A stretch of DNA of 64,000 bases, taken from NCBI RefSeq assembly GCF_007752935.1, contig NZ_CP036319.1, positions 744,001 through 808,000 on the forward strand, written 5' to 3'. This DNA comes from Crateriforma conspicua. Lineage in GTDB: Bacteria > Planctomycetota > Planctomycetia > Pirellulales > Pirellulaceae. The translations under genes were made by a program, and so were the position numbers. Of this stretch, positions 34,776 through 43,963 are shown piece after piece (within the stretch, counting starts at the first letter, position 1; every line of letters starts with the position of its first letter). The notes below the pieces were generated by a model that was given only the letters and a program-made list of their open reading frames with translations, was not told the DNA's origin and did not search any database.

Positions 34776-35837
34776 TTAGAAAGGCGGTTGGTCGACGACC
34801 TGGAAATTGGATTCAACGCTGCCAGAAAGGTGGATGTCGTTGGGGTCCAGCGTTTTCGTTTCGCCGCCTTCACGAAGATCAAATGCGTTCAGGTCGATCC
34901 AGATGACGTTGGGGCTGGTGGTCAGTTCAAAGAAATAGCGTCGCGCCGCCAGATCCGCGACGGTGCGATATTCCGTGTCATAGATCGTCCCCGGCGTCTT
35001 GTAAGGTGCGTTGAACGGCACCGAAGCGTTGCGGGCGATCGACAGGACCGATGCGATTGCTTCGCGTTCGCTGCGTGGTTTGCGAAGCGATTCCAGGAAA
35101 TAGTTTGCACGCACGAACCGGGCGATGGGGTTCACGTTGCCCGGCAACGGTGTTTTGCGGGTCGCATCGCTAAAGTCCCACTTGGACAGTTCTTTGAGCT
35201 GTTGATCGTATGGCGGGTCGTTGGTCATCACACGGTGTTGGGATCCGTGGTAGATCTTGGCATTTCCGCCGACGTATTCGACGATGGCCGAATCGCCCGA
35301 TGAATCTTCGATGGCCAGATGTAACGTGGATCTGAATCCGCCGTGTTCGACCATCACCGGCTGGATCCCCTTCATCAAGTCGATCGCTTCGTCGACCGAC
35401 GCGGCATTATCTAGCAGATACTGGCCCCATAACCCGGCTTGAATGCCGTCCTTGGTGTCGTCTGGAACGCCGTAATCGGTCGCGGTCAAGAACAACAGGT
35501 GCATTCCCAATCCCTGTTCGTTCATGCCGTCGAAGGATCCCAGGTCGTAGCCCGATACGACCACCGACCCATATTTGGATTTCCAACGAGCGGGCCGATC
35601 ATGGATCAGCCGCACCGGTCCCATCATGCCTCCGTCACGCTGGATACCCCTTGGAAAGACCCAAAGTTTGGGTTGGGTGGATTCGGCCCAGTCCATCGTG
35701 CGGCCGACGATCGTCACCGAGTCGCTGGGGTTCCAAAGGATGCGTGTGCAGGCCGAAACCGCCGGCACCACCAAAAACGTGATCGTAAAAATGACGGTGA
35801 CCGTCACGGGCAGGACAAGTTCCGAGTGCCATTTCAT
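34776..35837 (-). CDS. Exported Ntn hydrolase, choloylglycine hydrolase / linear amide C-N hydrolase family
   Basis: The 353-aa protein belongs to the Ntn amidases that cleave linear amides (bile-salt hydrolase, penicillin V acylase). A signal peptide ends in VVPAVSA and is followed directly by Cys30 in CTRILW, the expected N-terminal nucleophile, so signal cleavage itself would expose it. Further family landmarks are VGRTMDW (Arg and Asp near the active site), SGYDLGSFDGMNEQGLGMHLLFL, and VMTNDPPYDQQL (the conserved Asn). ATG 35837 gives a proper signal sequence; the upstream TTG at 35885 adds 16 unlikely residues. Substrate unknown in a planctomycete; N-acyl amino acids or N-acyl homoserine lactones are possible. 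Confidence 0.88.
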   Translation of the reverse strand: MKWHSELVLPVTVTVIFTITFLVVPAVSACTRILWNPSDSVTIVGRTMDWAESTQPKLWVFPRGIQRDGGMMGPVRLIHDRPARWKSKYGSVVVSGYDLGSFDGMNEQGLGMHLLFLTATDYGVPDDTKDGIQAGLWGQYLLDNAASVDEAIDLMKGIQPVMVEHGGFRSTLHLAIEDSSGDSAIVEYVGGNAKIYHGSQHRVMTNDPPYDQQLKELSKWDFSDATRKTPLPGNVNPIARFVRANYFLESLRKPRSEREAIASVLSIARNASVPFNAPYKTPGTIYDTEYRTVADLAARRYFFELTTSPNVIWIDLNAFDLREGGETKTLDPNDIHLSGSVESNFQVVDQPPF

Positions 35838-36114
35838 GGTGAGGCAGCTTTCATTTGAGAGAATGTGCCAGGCTTTGAAATCCAAGCGTTGGAATCGGTG
35901 CGTCCTGGATCGTGGGCGACTGTTTGCGAGCGAATGCCGTTGCGTTGAGTGCTCTGCCCCGTGGAAGACAGCCCCGTGGCTGGTCGACGTATTTCAGGCG
36001 TGCCGGATCGGCGTTCAGGATGATGCATGGTGTGGATCGGAGGCCAGAACTGGTCAGGCTTGCACATCAAATTCGGGGGGACGTGCCCGGTCAGACTGCA
36101 GGTCGGCCGGCCGC

Positions 36115-36654
36115 ATGCACGATAAGATGCCAGTCGCCAGCGCCATCAGTATCAATCCAACGGAGCCCCAGATTGTGGAAGCCGAAAAACTAATCGCGAA
36201 TCTGTGCGGCCGTTGGCAAGGCGTCTGCCGCACATGGTTTGAGCCTGGAAAATTGGCCGACGAATCGGACATCACCGGAACGATGGCCGCGGTGGTGGGC
36301 GGTCAATTTTTAAAGCACCAATACGTTGGAACGATCCAAGGTCACCCGCGCTCGGGCGAAGAGACATGGGTGTTCAACGCGGTGACAAAACGATGGCAAT
36401 CGGCGTGGATCGACAGTTTTCACATGAACGGCGCTATCATGTTCTCCCAAGGCCCTGCGTTGGAGGACGGTTGCGAGGTGTTCGGTCGGTACGACGTCGG
36501 CCCGGGAGTGCCGCCGTGGGGTTGGAAGACGGTGTTGCGTCTGCACGCCCCCGAGCGTTTGGTCATCATGGCGTTAAATGTCAGCCCCGAAGGCGACGAG
36601 GCCCTGGCGGTCGAAACGACTTACCGACGAGTCGCCGAAGTGGGGAATGAATGA
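36115..36654 (+). CDS. DUF1579-like protein
   Basis: A 179-aa soluble protein with the pattern of the DUF1579 family (lipocalin-like beta barrel): LCGRWQGVCRTWFEPG, GGQFLKHQYVGTIQG, TWVFNAVTKRWQSAWIDSFHM, and a C-terminal YRRVAEV. Function of the family is unknown. ATG 36115 (MHDKMPV) or ATG 36127 could start it; the earlier frame is open but overlaps the neighbouring gene's 5' side. The last codons overlap the start of the next gene by 4 bases (ATGA), so the two are cotranslated. Confidence 0.75.
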   Translation: MHDKMPVASAISINPTEPQIVEAEKLIANLCGRWQGVCRTWFEPGKLADESDITGTMAAVVGGQFLKHQYVGTIQGHPRSGEETWVFNAVTKRWQSAWIDSFHMNGAIMFSQGPALEDGCEVFGRYDVGPGVPPWGWKTVLRLHAPERLVIMALNVSPEGDEALAVETTYRRVAEVGNE

Positions 36655-37283
36655 TGCGTGATGTGATTGAATCGTTATACGATTACCTGATCGACAATTG
36701 GCCGGAATTGCTGTGGATTGTCGTCGCCGCGTATGTGGCGTCGTACCTGGCCGGTCGCCGGGCACGCACCCGCTGGCGTCGCCGCGAATTTTTGGACCGG
36801 CTGAACGTATCGCTGACGTCGATCGAAAAAGGCGTTCTAAAGATTCGGACGATCCTGGAGATGGACTGTACCGAAATCTTGTTGAACCCATCGGCGTCGA
36901 AAGCTTTGGGCGAACTGGCGTCAAAGACCACGTTGGATGATCCGGTGATCCCGATCCCCAAGGCGGATGCCTGGTACTACTTGAACGCCGTCCTGAACGA
37001 GGTCAGCGAAAGATTTGCACTGGGGCACCTGCGGCGTGATGCGTCCATGGACGTCCACACCGAGACCTATTTGATGTGTCTGACACACGAACAGGCGGGC
37101 CAGGTGCGGACACGAAAGATCCGGGCCATGATGGTGCGCAAATCCTTGCTACTGAATTTGCCGGCCGAAACACCATCGTTTGAACGCCCCACGCATTCGA
37201 CGCGTTGGGAAACGTTGCAAACGATGGCGGAAAAGTATCGGAGCCGGCCGGATCAGTTCGTGGAGATGGAAATCAGCCTTTGA
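36651..37283 (+). CDS. Hypothetical protein with N-terminal membrane anchor
   Basis: A 210-aa protein starts within the stop of the DUF1579-like gene. An N-terminal hydrophobic helix (ELLWIVVAAYVASYLAG, about 19-35) followed by RRARTRWRRREFL makes a membrane anchor with a basic cytoplasmic flank. The remainder is soluble and charged, with AWYYLNAVLNEVSERFALG and TYLMCLTHEQAGQVRTRKIRAMMV; I recognise no family. It ends 18 bases from the convergent SulP gene. Confidence 0.7.
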   Translation: MMRDVIESLYDYLIDNWPELLWIVVAAYVASYLAGRRARTRWRRREFLDRLNVSLTSIEKGVLKIRTILEMDCTEILLNPSASKALGELASKTTLDDPVIPIPKADAWYYLNAVLNEVSERFALGHLRRDASMDVHTETYLMCLTHEQAGQVRTRKIRAMMVRKSLLLNLPAETPSFERPTHSTRWETLQTMAEKYRSRPDQFVEMEISL

Positions 37284-37301
37284 ACGTGTCGGGGCGCCGT
37301 A

Positions 37302-39026
37302 CTAGGCCATCGAACGTGGGTGTGCGGCATCCTTGGCGGCGTCGACCAAATCGCCAACTTCCATGGACCCGTTCGGACGTGTGACCAGACGATCGGTGGC
37401 GACGTGGTACTGCGGGTCTTCGGAAAGATTGATTTCCACCAAGTCGCCGGCACGATCCAGCAACTGACGACATTCCAGGCTTAGGTGCGTCAGGTGCAAG
37501 CGTTTGTTGGCGGTTTCGTAGCGTTCGGCCAACGAATTGATCGCCTCCAAACCGGATTGGTCATAAACACGCGTGTAATAGAAATCAACCACGACGTCGT
37601 CGGGATCGTTTTCGACGTCGAACAATTCCTTGAACGACGCGACCGATGCGAAGAACAGTGGGCCGTGCAGTTGATAGATCTTGCTGCCGTGTTCGTTCAG
37701 CTTGACGTCCGCCCCCATGTGCGTGGCGTGTTTCCAAGCAAAGACCAGTGCAGATACGATCACGCCCAAGATGACCGCGGTGGCCAAGTCGTGCATGAAA
37801 ACGGTGTATGCCGTGACCAGGACCATGACAAACATGTCACTAGCAGGCATGCGGTGGAACATTCGCAGAGATGCCCATTCGAAAGTTCCGATCACGACCA
37901 TGAACATCACGCCGACCAGGGCGGCCATCGGGATTTGTTCGATCCAGGGGGACAGGAACAAGACGAAGGCCAGCAGACAGACCGCTGCGGTGATGCCCGA
38001 CAAGCGTCCGCGCCCGCCGGAGTTCACGTTGATCAACGATTGACCGATCATCGCACAACCGCCCATGCCGCCGAAGAAGCCGCACGTCAGGTTGGCAATT
38101 CCCTGGCCGATGCATTCCCGGTCGCCGCGTCCCCGTGTGTTGGTGATTTCGTCGATCAGCGACAGCGTCATCAACGATTCAATCAGCCCCACGCCGCAAA
38201 GCACGACGGCAAACGGAAGGATGATCTTGAAGGTTTCCCAGGTCAGCGGTGCGATCGCGTATTCCAAGAAGAACGGCATCGGTAATCCACCACGCATGCT
38301 GGCCGTTTCGCCCGGCGGGACGCCTTCGGCGATGGCCGCTGCGGTAGCGTTATTGGCCAGCAAGTCGCCGACGGTCAGCACCGTTCGACTGGATGCATCG
38401 TCGGCGGTCAGGACCGTTCCAGAGCCGGACGTTTGGTTGATCGCGACGGAGATGCCCGTGACGACCAAAATGGCGGCCAACGACGCCGGGACCGCTCGGG
38501 TCATCTTGGGCAACAGCCAAATGATGGCCATCGTCAATCCGACCAACCCCAGCATCCAACCGAGGGCAGCACCCGACAGAAAGACCATTTCACCGTCGGG
38601 CGAAAGCGTTTTGAAACTGCTGATCTGTGCCAAGCCGATCACGATCGCCAAACCGTTGACGAAACCCAGCATGACCGGGTGTGGGACCATGCGGATGAAC
38701 TTACCCAGACGTGCCAGGCCGATCGCGACCTGAAATACCCCGCACAAGATGACGGTCGGGAACAGGTATTCGATCCCGTGATCTGCGACAAGGGACACGA
38801 CGACCACCGCCATCGCGCCGGTGGCACCGGAAATCATGCCGGGACGTCCGCCCAACACGGCAGTGATCAGCCCCAGAAAAAAAGCCGAATACAACCCGAT
38901 CAGCGGTGAAACGCCGGCCACAAACGCGAACGCGATCGCTTCGGGGACCAATGCCAGGGCGACCGTCAGGCCGGATAGCACGTCGTTTTTGATCGAGCCG
39001 TCCTGCGAGCGAAAGTAGTTCAGCAT
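37302..39026 (-). CDS. SulP-family anion transporter with STAS domain
   Basis: A 574-aa transporter of the SLC26/SulP family, importing sulfate, bicarbonate or related anions across the inner membrane. The N-terminus has the family signature [24 protein letters not shown] and about 12 hydrophobic segments, with [16 protein letters not shown] and [26 protein letters not shown]. The cytoplasmic STAS domain starts near residue 440 ([39 protein letters not shown]). An insert of about 60 aa rich in Ala/Thr/Ser lies between membrane segments near residue 200-260. ATG 39026 is chosen because it is just ahead of the first family motif. A 12-bp palindrome lies about 25 bases upstream. Which anion is carried is not determined. 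Confidence 0.92.
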   Translation of the reverse strand: MLNYFRSQDGSIKNDVLSGLTVALALVPEAIAFAFVAGVSPLIGLYSAFFLGLITAVLGGRPGMISGATGAMAVVVVSLVADHGIEYLFPTVILCGVFQVAIGLARLGKFIRMVPHPVMLGFVNGLAIVIGLAQISSFKTLSPDGEMVFLSGAALGWMLGLVGLTMAIIWLLPKMTRAVPASLAAILVVTGISVAINQTSGSGTVLTADDASSRTVLTVGDLLANNATAAAIAEGVPPGETASMRGGLPMPFFLEYAIAPLTWETFKIILPFAVVLCGVGLIESLMTLSLIDEITNTRGRGDRECIGQGIANLTCGFFGGMGGCAMIGQSLINVNSGGRGRLSGITAAVCLLAFVLFLSPWIEQIPMAALVGVMFMVVIGTFEWASLRMFHRMPASDMFVMVLVTAYTVFMHDLATAVILGVIVSALVFAWKHATHMGADVKLNEHGSKIYQLHGPLFFASVASFKELFDVENDPDDVVVDFYYTRVYDQSGLEAINSLAERYETANKRLHLTHLSLECRQLLDRAGDLVEINLSEDPQYHVATDRLVTRPNGSMEVGDLVDAAKDAAHPRSMA

Positions 39027-39690
39027 GTATTCGTTCGTCTTAGGAATTTCGATTTCGAAATCACGCGGATCGGTTCGCCGATCGGGGACCGGCCCGCCAG
39101 GCCGCCCTGTGATCACGAACGAGATTCCACGCTTGGGTGAAGTTCGGCTTGGCTGAAGCCAGCGACCGCAGAGTCGCCCGGCACAGCCCCAATGTTCCGA
39201 CAATGCGGGGTACACGGAATTGCCGTGGTGTTTGTCGTCGCTGGTGGGGATCGACCGCCGGCGGTCAGCCGGTCATCTCGGGTGCAACCCTCGGTTCGCA
39301 AGGGCCGTTTTGATCGCATGGGTCGGTGGCGCGACGGCGCGGTGAGCCGAGAACTATACTTCGCCACTAGCGCCGGTCAACGCGGATCGGGACCGGGGCC
39401 AAGCCTTTGCCACGCTGGACCAGCGGTTCAGAACAGCCGATCGATCGAGTGTCCCGATGCAGCGGGTGGTCCCGCCCCATTGTGGTCGTCTGACGTGGGG
39501 ATCTTTCACGCCACGTTCGCCCCCGCCGGCGATGGAAAAGTTTGCGAAATTTTGTGACAGAAACCAAAACCCTCTACGATGAAGACACGGTGCCGCCGAA
39601 ACTTGGCACAACCCAAGGGGTTTCATTGGCACCACGGACCGCGGCGTGCGGTTGATTCGGTTTTGATGTCGGGGCGGGAGACAATCGCGG
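39027..39690. other. Long divergent intergenic region between SulP and intradiol dioxygenase genes
   Basis: I see no gene in these 664 bases. The only structured sequence is GATTTCGAAATC at 39051-39062, a perfect 12-bp palindrome about 25 bases ahead of the SulP start, which could be an operator or chance. No convincing promoter pair was found for either gene. Confidence 0.45.
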
Positions 39691-40413
39691 ATGAAACATT
39701 CCATTTTGTTCAGCCGGCGGGCTGCGTTGCGGGTTTTACCGGTCGGAATTCCCGCGTTGTGGACGCCGGGCGTGATGGCGGAACAATTGGAAATCACGCC
39801 TCGGCTGACCGAAGGGCCGTTCTATCCAGACAAGCTGCCGCTGGACACCGACAACGACCTGCTGGTGATCAACGATTCGATCGATCCCGCGGTCGGCCAA
39901 GTCACGCATTTGACCGGCAAGGTTTTGCGGCGCAGCGGCGAACCGGTCCGAAACGCATTTGTGGAAATCTGGCAAGTCGATGCCAACGGCGTTTATCTGC
40001 ACTCCGGCAGCAACGGAGCGAAGGGACGCGACACGAATTTTCAAGGCTATGGTCGATTCCTGACGGACGTGAACGGACGCTATTACTTTCGCACGATCAA
40101 GCCGACGACTTATCCCGGTCGTACGCCCCATATCCACTTTGCGGTCAGCATGAATGGTCACCGGGTGATGACGTCCCAGATCCTGATCGAAGGGCATCCG
40201 CAAAACGAACGGGATGGCGTGTTCCGGACGATTCGTGACGTCGAAAGACGCAAGCTGGTGACCGCCAAGTTCAATCCGATCGCCGATTCGAAACTGAACG
40301 AGTTACAGGCAAGGTTCAACATCGTCATGGGCGAAACACCCCAAGAGGACGATCAGGGCGTGATGCGTGGTGGCATCGGGCCAAGCGATCGTGCGTCGCG
40401 CCGGCGTGGTTAA
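39691..40413 (+). CDS. Intradiol ring-cleavage dioxygenase-like protein, exported
   Basis: A 240-aa protein resembles protocatechuate 3,4-dioxygenase beta chains. These non-haem Fe(III) enzymes cleave catechols between the hydroxyls. The start LTEGPFYP, GKVLRRSGEPVRNAFVEIWQVDANG, and TDVNGRYYFRTIKPTTYPG followed by HIHFAV are all family landmarks; the two tyrosine and two histidine iron ligands (Tyr in GYGRF, Tyr in TTYPG and the HIH pair) appear present. The N-terminus (FSRRAALRVLPVGIPALW, then GVMAE) resembles a twin-arginine signal, so the enzyme would be folded and exported. There is no alpha chain or other catechol-pathway gene nearby, which suggests a separate role such as extracellular aromatics or polyphenol oxidation. 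Confidence 0.88.
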   Translation: MKHSILFSRRAALRVLPVGIPALWTPGVMAEQLEITPRLTEGPFYPDKLPLDTDNDLLVINDSIDPAVGQVTHLTGKVLRRSGEPVRNAFVEIWQVDANGVYLHSGSNGAKGRDTNFQGYGRFLTDVNGRYYFRTIKPTTYPGRTPHIHFAVSMNGHRVMTSQILIEGHPQNERDGVFRTIRDVERRKLVTAKFNPIADSKLNELQARFNIVMGETPQEDDQGVMRGGIGPSDRASRRRG

Positions 40414-40436
40414 TTCGCCGGCGACCAACGATTGTG

Positions 40437-40468
40437 TTGCGGATCCGAGGTGGGCATTGGATCCGCAA
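40437..40468. terminator. Strong hairpin between convergent genes
   Basis: TTGCGGATCC and GGATCCGCAA form a perfect 10-bp stem around a 12-base loop, between the dioxygenase gene and aroK. A U tract is lacking, so it is a probable but unproven bidirectional terminator. Confidence 0.5.
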
Positions 40469-40492
40469 TGGTCTGTTCGGGCAGCGGCTTGA

Positions 40493-41020
40493 TTAGGAAG
40501 CCGGCACATGTCCCGCTTCGACCAGCCATGTCACGACCGCGTCGGCCACTTGTGCGACGGTCGCGTCGTCGGTGCATACTTCGAAATCACTGACGCTTTG
40601 GTATCGCGGGTTGCGCCGCTGAAGGACATCGGCGATTTCATCGACGAAGCTTCGTGCGCCCGTCAAAGACGGCCGCTGGGTGTCACTGCCGATTCGCCGG
40701 GCGATGGTTGTAACGGAGGCGGTCAGCCAGATCACTGGTCCGGCTTGCTTAAGGCGGGCGTGATTGGCATCTCGTTCGATCACCCCGCCGCCACAGTCGA
40801 TGACCAGTCCGTCTTGGTCGGTGAAACGCTGGACGACTGATTCTTCCAGGTCACGAAAGGCGGGCCATCCGTCGGTTTCGACGATCTCGGGAATCGACTT
40901 GCCGGCTGTTCGAACGATGGCGTCGTCCAAACTGATTTTCCGCAAGTTCAGTCGACGTGCGATGCGGTTGGCGACGGCACTTTTGCCCGTGCCCCGGTAT
41001 CCGACCAAAACCACGTTCAC
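40493..41020 (-). CDS. aroK: Shikimate kinase
   Basis: This 175-aa enzyme phosphorylates shikimate to shikimate 3-phosphate in the pathway to chorismate. It shows the P-loop VGYRGTGKSAVANRIA near the N-terminus, LDDAIVRTAGKSIPEIVETDGWPAFRDLE (shikimate-binding Asp and Arg), IDCGGGVIERDANHARLK (substrate GGG loop) and RPSLTG as the lid. The start is GTG 41020, overlapping the aroE stop in GTGA; the frame is open further upstream only within aroE. The pairing with aroE, the previous step, is functionally coherent. It is the last gene of a five-gene operon ending at a strong hairpin. Confidence 0.92.
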   Translation of the reverse strand: MNVVLVGYRGTGKSAVANRIARRLNLRKISLDDAIVRTAGKSIPEIVETDGWPAFRDLEESVVQRFTDQDGLVIDCGGGVIERDANHARLKQAGPVIWLTASVTTIARRIGSDTQRPSLTGARSFVDEIADVLQRRNPRYQSVSDFEVCTDDATVAQVADAVVTWLVEAGHVPAS

Positions 41021-41874
41021 AGTCGCGACTCCACGACGCGTCGCATCACGTCCCGAGGTGCAGGTTGGCCGGTCCACAGTTCGAACTGGACATAGGCCTG
41101 ACCCAAGAACATTTCCAACCCTTCGATCGTACGTCCGCCGGCGGTCAGGGTATCGGACAACAGCTTGGTCCGCCGCGGGTTATAGACGGCGTCAAAGACG
41201 GCCAGATCGCGACGCAACCATTCGGCCGGGATCAGCGTGGCGTCTTCGTTGGGATGCATACCCACCGGTGAACAGTGGATGATGATGTCGGCCGCATCGA
41301 CTTCGGGTTTCAATGCTTCGGCGTTCAACCCGCATCCGACGATCGGCGTGCCGCCTTGGGACTGAACGTCGGCGACAAGGCTTTGCACCCGAGATTCCGT
41401 TTTACCGGCGATGGCAATGCGTTGCGGCGGATTTTCACGGACCAAGGTGACGGCAATCGCTCGTGCCGCACCGCCGGAACTCAAGATCAGCACGTTTTTG
41501 TTTTGCGGATCAGCGTCGGCGTCAATCAACGCGTTCAAAGCCCCGCGTCCGTCGCTGTTGAAACCGGTCAGCACGCCGTCGTTGTTGACCACCGTGTTGA
41601 TGCATCCGATGCCCTGGGCCGTGGGGTCGACGACGTCGACGTTTTCCATGGCTTCCACTTTGTGCGGAATGGTCACCGACAGTCCTCGGTAACCCATCGC
41701 ACGCACGCCTCGCAACGCTTCGCCGACTTGGCCTGGCGTCACGTCGTGAGCGACGTAAACGTAGGGTAGCCCCAAGGCATCAAAGGCGGCATTGTGAATC
41801 GCGGGCGACATCGAATGACCGACCGGGTGCCCGAACAGGGCGCAGACGATCGTGTCGGGGGTGATTTCGGGCAT
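41017..41874 (-). CDS. aroE: Shikimate dehydrogenase (NADP+)
   Basis: This 285-aa enzyme reduces 3-dehydroshikimate to shikimate. Family landmarks: ALFGHPVGHSMSPAIHNAAF (substrate-binding serines), GLSVTIPHKVEAM (catalytic Lys), GCINTVVNNDGVLTGFNSDGRG (catalytic Asp), LILSSGGAARAIAVTL (the nucleotide-binding glycine loop) and GLEMFLGQAYVQFELWTG at the C-terminus. ATG 41874 (MPEITPD) was preferred to GTG 41928, because the extension is hydrophobic and not needed by the family. It overlaps aroK downstream and follows ispG by 74 bases. Confidence 0.93.
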   Translation of the reverse strand: MPEITPDTIVCALFGHPVGHSMSPAIHNAAFDALGLPYVYVAHDVTPGQVGEALRGVRAMGYRGLSVTIPHKVEAMENVDVVDPTAQGIGCINTVVNNDGVLTGFNSDGRGALNALIDADADPQNKNVLILSSGGAARAIAVTLVRENPPQRIAIAGKTESRVQSLVADVQSQGGTPIVGCGLNAEALKPEVDAADIIIHCSPVGMHPNEDATLIPAEWLRRDLAVFDAVYNPRRTKLLSDTLTAGGRTIEGLEMFLGQAYVQFELWTGQPAPRDVMRRVVESRL

Positions 41875-41948
41875 GGAACGCGGAAGGAAAATGGCAATGA
41901 TGAACAACCGGCAGGCGGCAGCGATCACGAGGCTGTTCGGATGACTCG

Positions 41949-43097
41949 CTAGCTGGCCGAAGCGGTTTTCTGTTGGATCAGTTTGTCCAATTCCGTCCGT
42001 AATTGACCCAAGATTTCGTCGTAACCGAAGGCACCCAACGGTTCAGGTCCGCGTTTCAGGTTGACCTTGGCCGGCCCGCACCACAGTCCCAGGTCCGCGT
42101 CGTCGGTTTCACCGGGACCGTTCACGCGGCATCCCATCACGGCGATCGTGATGTCGTGTTGCTTGGCGTATTCGGTCATGACTTTGACGTCGGCGGCCAA
42201 TTCCACGAAGGCTTCGTTTTCGACGCGGCTGCAACTGGGGCAACTGATGATGTTCAGCCCGCCTTCGTTGAAGTTCACGACACTGCGGACGCGTCCGGCG
42301 TAGATGTCATCGATGATCGATTGCCCGGCTTCGATCTCTTCGGGCTTACGCGGGTTGGGTAACGTCAAGGAAACGCGGACGGTGTCGCCGATGCCTTTAC
42401 CGATCAATTGTTCGAAAGCGATTCGAGTTTTAATGATGCCTTCCGGCGGCATCCCGGCTTCGGTCACGCCCAGGTGCAGCGGCACATCGGGACGGGCTTG
42501 GGCGAAGCGACGATTGACTTCCACCACCTGCTTCGGATCGCTGTCTTTGAGCGAAACGACATAGCGATCAAAGCCCAGGGAATCGACGAATTCGCAGTGT
42601 TCCAACGCGCTTTGGAGCATCGGCGTGATGGAATCCGCCGGGTCGTACTTTTCTTTTTTGGCCGGATCAACGCTGCCGCAGTTAACACCGATACGGACGG
42701 CGCAGTCGTGCTGGGCCGCTTGGTCGATGATAAAGCGGACTTTGTCTTGCCAGGGTTTGTCGCGTTGGTGATGGTACAGGTGGCCGGGGTTGTATCGGAT
42801 CTTGTCGACGTACGGCGCGACCTTTTCGGCCAAGCGAAAGTTTTCCTGCAAGTCCACCGCCAAATTGGCGGTGGTGCCGTCGCGGATCACGGCCAGGGCG
42901 GCCGCGTCCTTGTCGCTGTCCACGGCGATGCGGACCACACCGGCGCCGCGTTTGCGGATCGCTTCGGCCTGTTCGATGGTCGCGTCGGTGTCTTGGGTCT
43001 TGGTCGCGGTCATGCTTTGGACCGCGATCGGGTGGTGATCACCGATGGTAATCGTGCCGATGCGAACGGCACGTGTGGGATTTCGTTCAATGGTCAT
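41949..43097 (-). CDS. ispG: 4-hydroxy-3-methylbut-2-enyl-diphosphate synthase (flavodoxin or ferredoxin dependent)
   Basis: IspG/GcpE carries out the penultimate step of the MEP isoprenoid pathway, converting MEcPP to HMBPP with a [4Fe-4S] cluster. The 382-aa chain is the short bacterial form without the plant-type insert. Landmarks: [21 protein letters not shown] near the N-terminus, [19 protein letters not shown], and the cluster ligands in [12 protein letters not shown] and [15 protein letters not shown], with Cys in CPSC and GCRVNGPGE. The start ATG 43097 overlaps the stop of the PPK2 gene (ATGA). Placement between PPK2 and aroE couples isoprenoid and aromatic synthesis in one transcript. 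Confidence 0.95.
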   Translation of the reverse strand: MTIERNPTRAVRIGTITIGDHHPIAVQSMTATKTQDTDATIEQAEAIRKRGAGVVRIAVDSDKDAAALAVIRDGTTANLAVDLQENFRLAEKVAPYVDKIRYNPGHLYHHQRDKPWQDKVRFIIDQAAQHDCAVRIGVNCGSVDPAKKEKYDPADSITPMLQSALEHCEFVDSLGFDRYVVSLKDSDPKQVVEVNRRFAQARPDVPLHLGVTEAGMPPEGIIKTRIAFEQLIGKGIGDTVRVSLTLPNPRKPEEIEAGQSIIDDIYAGRVRSVVNFNEGGLNIISCPSCSRVENEAFVELAADVKVMTEYAKQHDITIAVMGCRVNGPGETDDADLGLWCGPAKVNLKRGPEPLGAFGYDEILGQLRTELDKLIQQKTASAS

Positions 43098-43963
43098 GAG
43101 GATGATGCTTTGCCCAATTCGGCGGCTTCGCGCTGGTACAAGGACCGGATTTCATCCAGGTCGACGTCGACCGGAGGCAGTTGTGGATCCATCGATAGGA
43201 ACGTGTCGTAAACAATGGCCGCGACCGATGCATCGCGGTACCACTTGTGATCAGCGGGGATGACGTGCCAGGGGGCGTGATCTGTGTTGCATTGTTCGAT
43301 CGCGTCCTCGTAAGCCTCGCGGTACTGGTCCCACTGATCGCGGGCCGCGTAGTCACCGGTGTTCAGTTTCCAGTGCTTGTCGGGATTGTCCAAGCGTTTC
43401 TTGAATCGTTCTAGTTGTTCTTCCGGGCTGATGTGCAGATAGAACTTCAGGATTCGGGTCCCCGCTTCGGCCAACATGTGTTCGAAATCGTTGATGATCT
43501 TGTATCGGTCCTTCCATACCCGTTTGGGGACCAAGTCATTCACACGGACGACCAGCACGTCTTCGTAGTGGGATCGATTGAACACGCTGACTTTTCCCGC
43601 CGCGGGGGTGCAGCGGTGGATACGCCACAAGAAATCGTGGGCGCGTTCTTCCTTGGTGGGGACCTTGAACGGATATGTCCGGCAGCCCTGAGGATTCATC
43701 TGGCCCAGAACTTTCCGGATCAGCCCGTCTTTGCCTGCCGCGTCGGGCGCCTGCAGGACGACCAGCAAAGACTGTTTTTCTTCCACGAACATGCGGTACT
43801 GCAGATCACGAATCTTGTGATTGGTTTCCGCGGTGAATGCCTTTGCGTCATCCTTATCGTCAAACGGGCCGCGGACTTTGGTGTCCAGCTTTTTCAAGTT
43901 GGGACGCTTGCCGGGTGCGATCCGATGTTCTTTGGCGAATTCCAGGTCTTCTTTGGCACTCAT
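43094..43963 (-). CDS. Polyphosphate:nucleotide phosphotransferase (PPK2 family)
   Basis: The 289-aa protein is a PPK2-type kinase, which uses polyphosphate to phosphorylate AMP or ADP (or the corresponding reverse reaction). It has Walker A in [18 protein letters not shown], Walker B-like [13 protein letters not shown] with the conserved Asp, lid residues in [26 protein letters not shown] and the C-terminal [13 protein letters not shown]. Single-domain length fits the class I or class III group; class III enzymes accept both AMP and ADP, but I cannot assign the class by eye. It overlaps the flanking genes on both sides by 4 bases, so it is translated in step with them. Confidence 0.9.
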   Translation of the reverse strand: MSAKEDLEFAKEHRIAPGKRPNLKKLDTKVRGPFDDKDDAKAFTAETNHKIRDLQYRMFVEEKQSLLVVLQAPDAAGKDGLIRKVLGQMNPQGCRTYPFKVPTKEERAHDFLWRIHRCTPAAGKVSVFNRSHYEDVLVVRVNDLVPKRVWKDRYKIINDFEHMLAEAGTRILKFYLHISPEEQLERFKKRLDNPDKHWKLNTGDYAARDQWDQYREAYEDAIEQCNTDHAPWHVIPADHKWYRDASVAAIVYDTFLSMDPQLPPVDVDLDEIRSLYQREAAELGKASSS

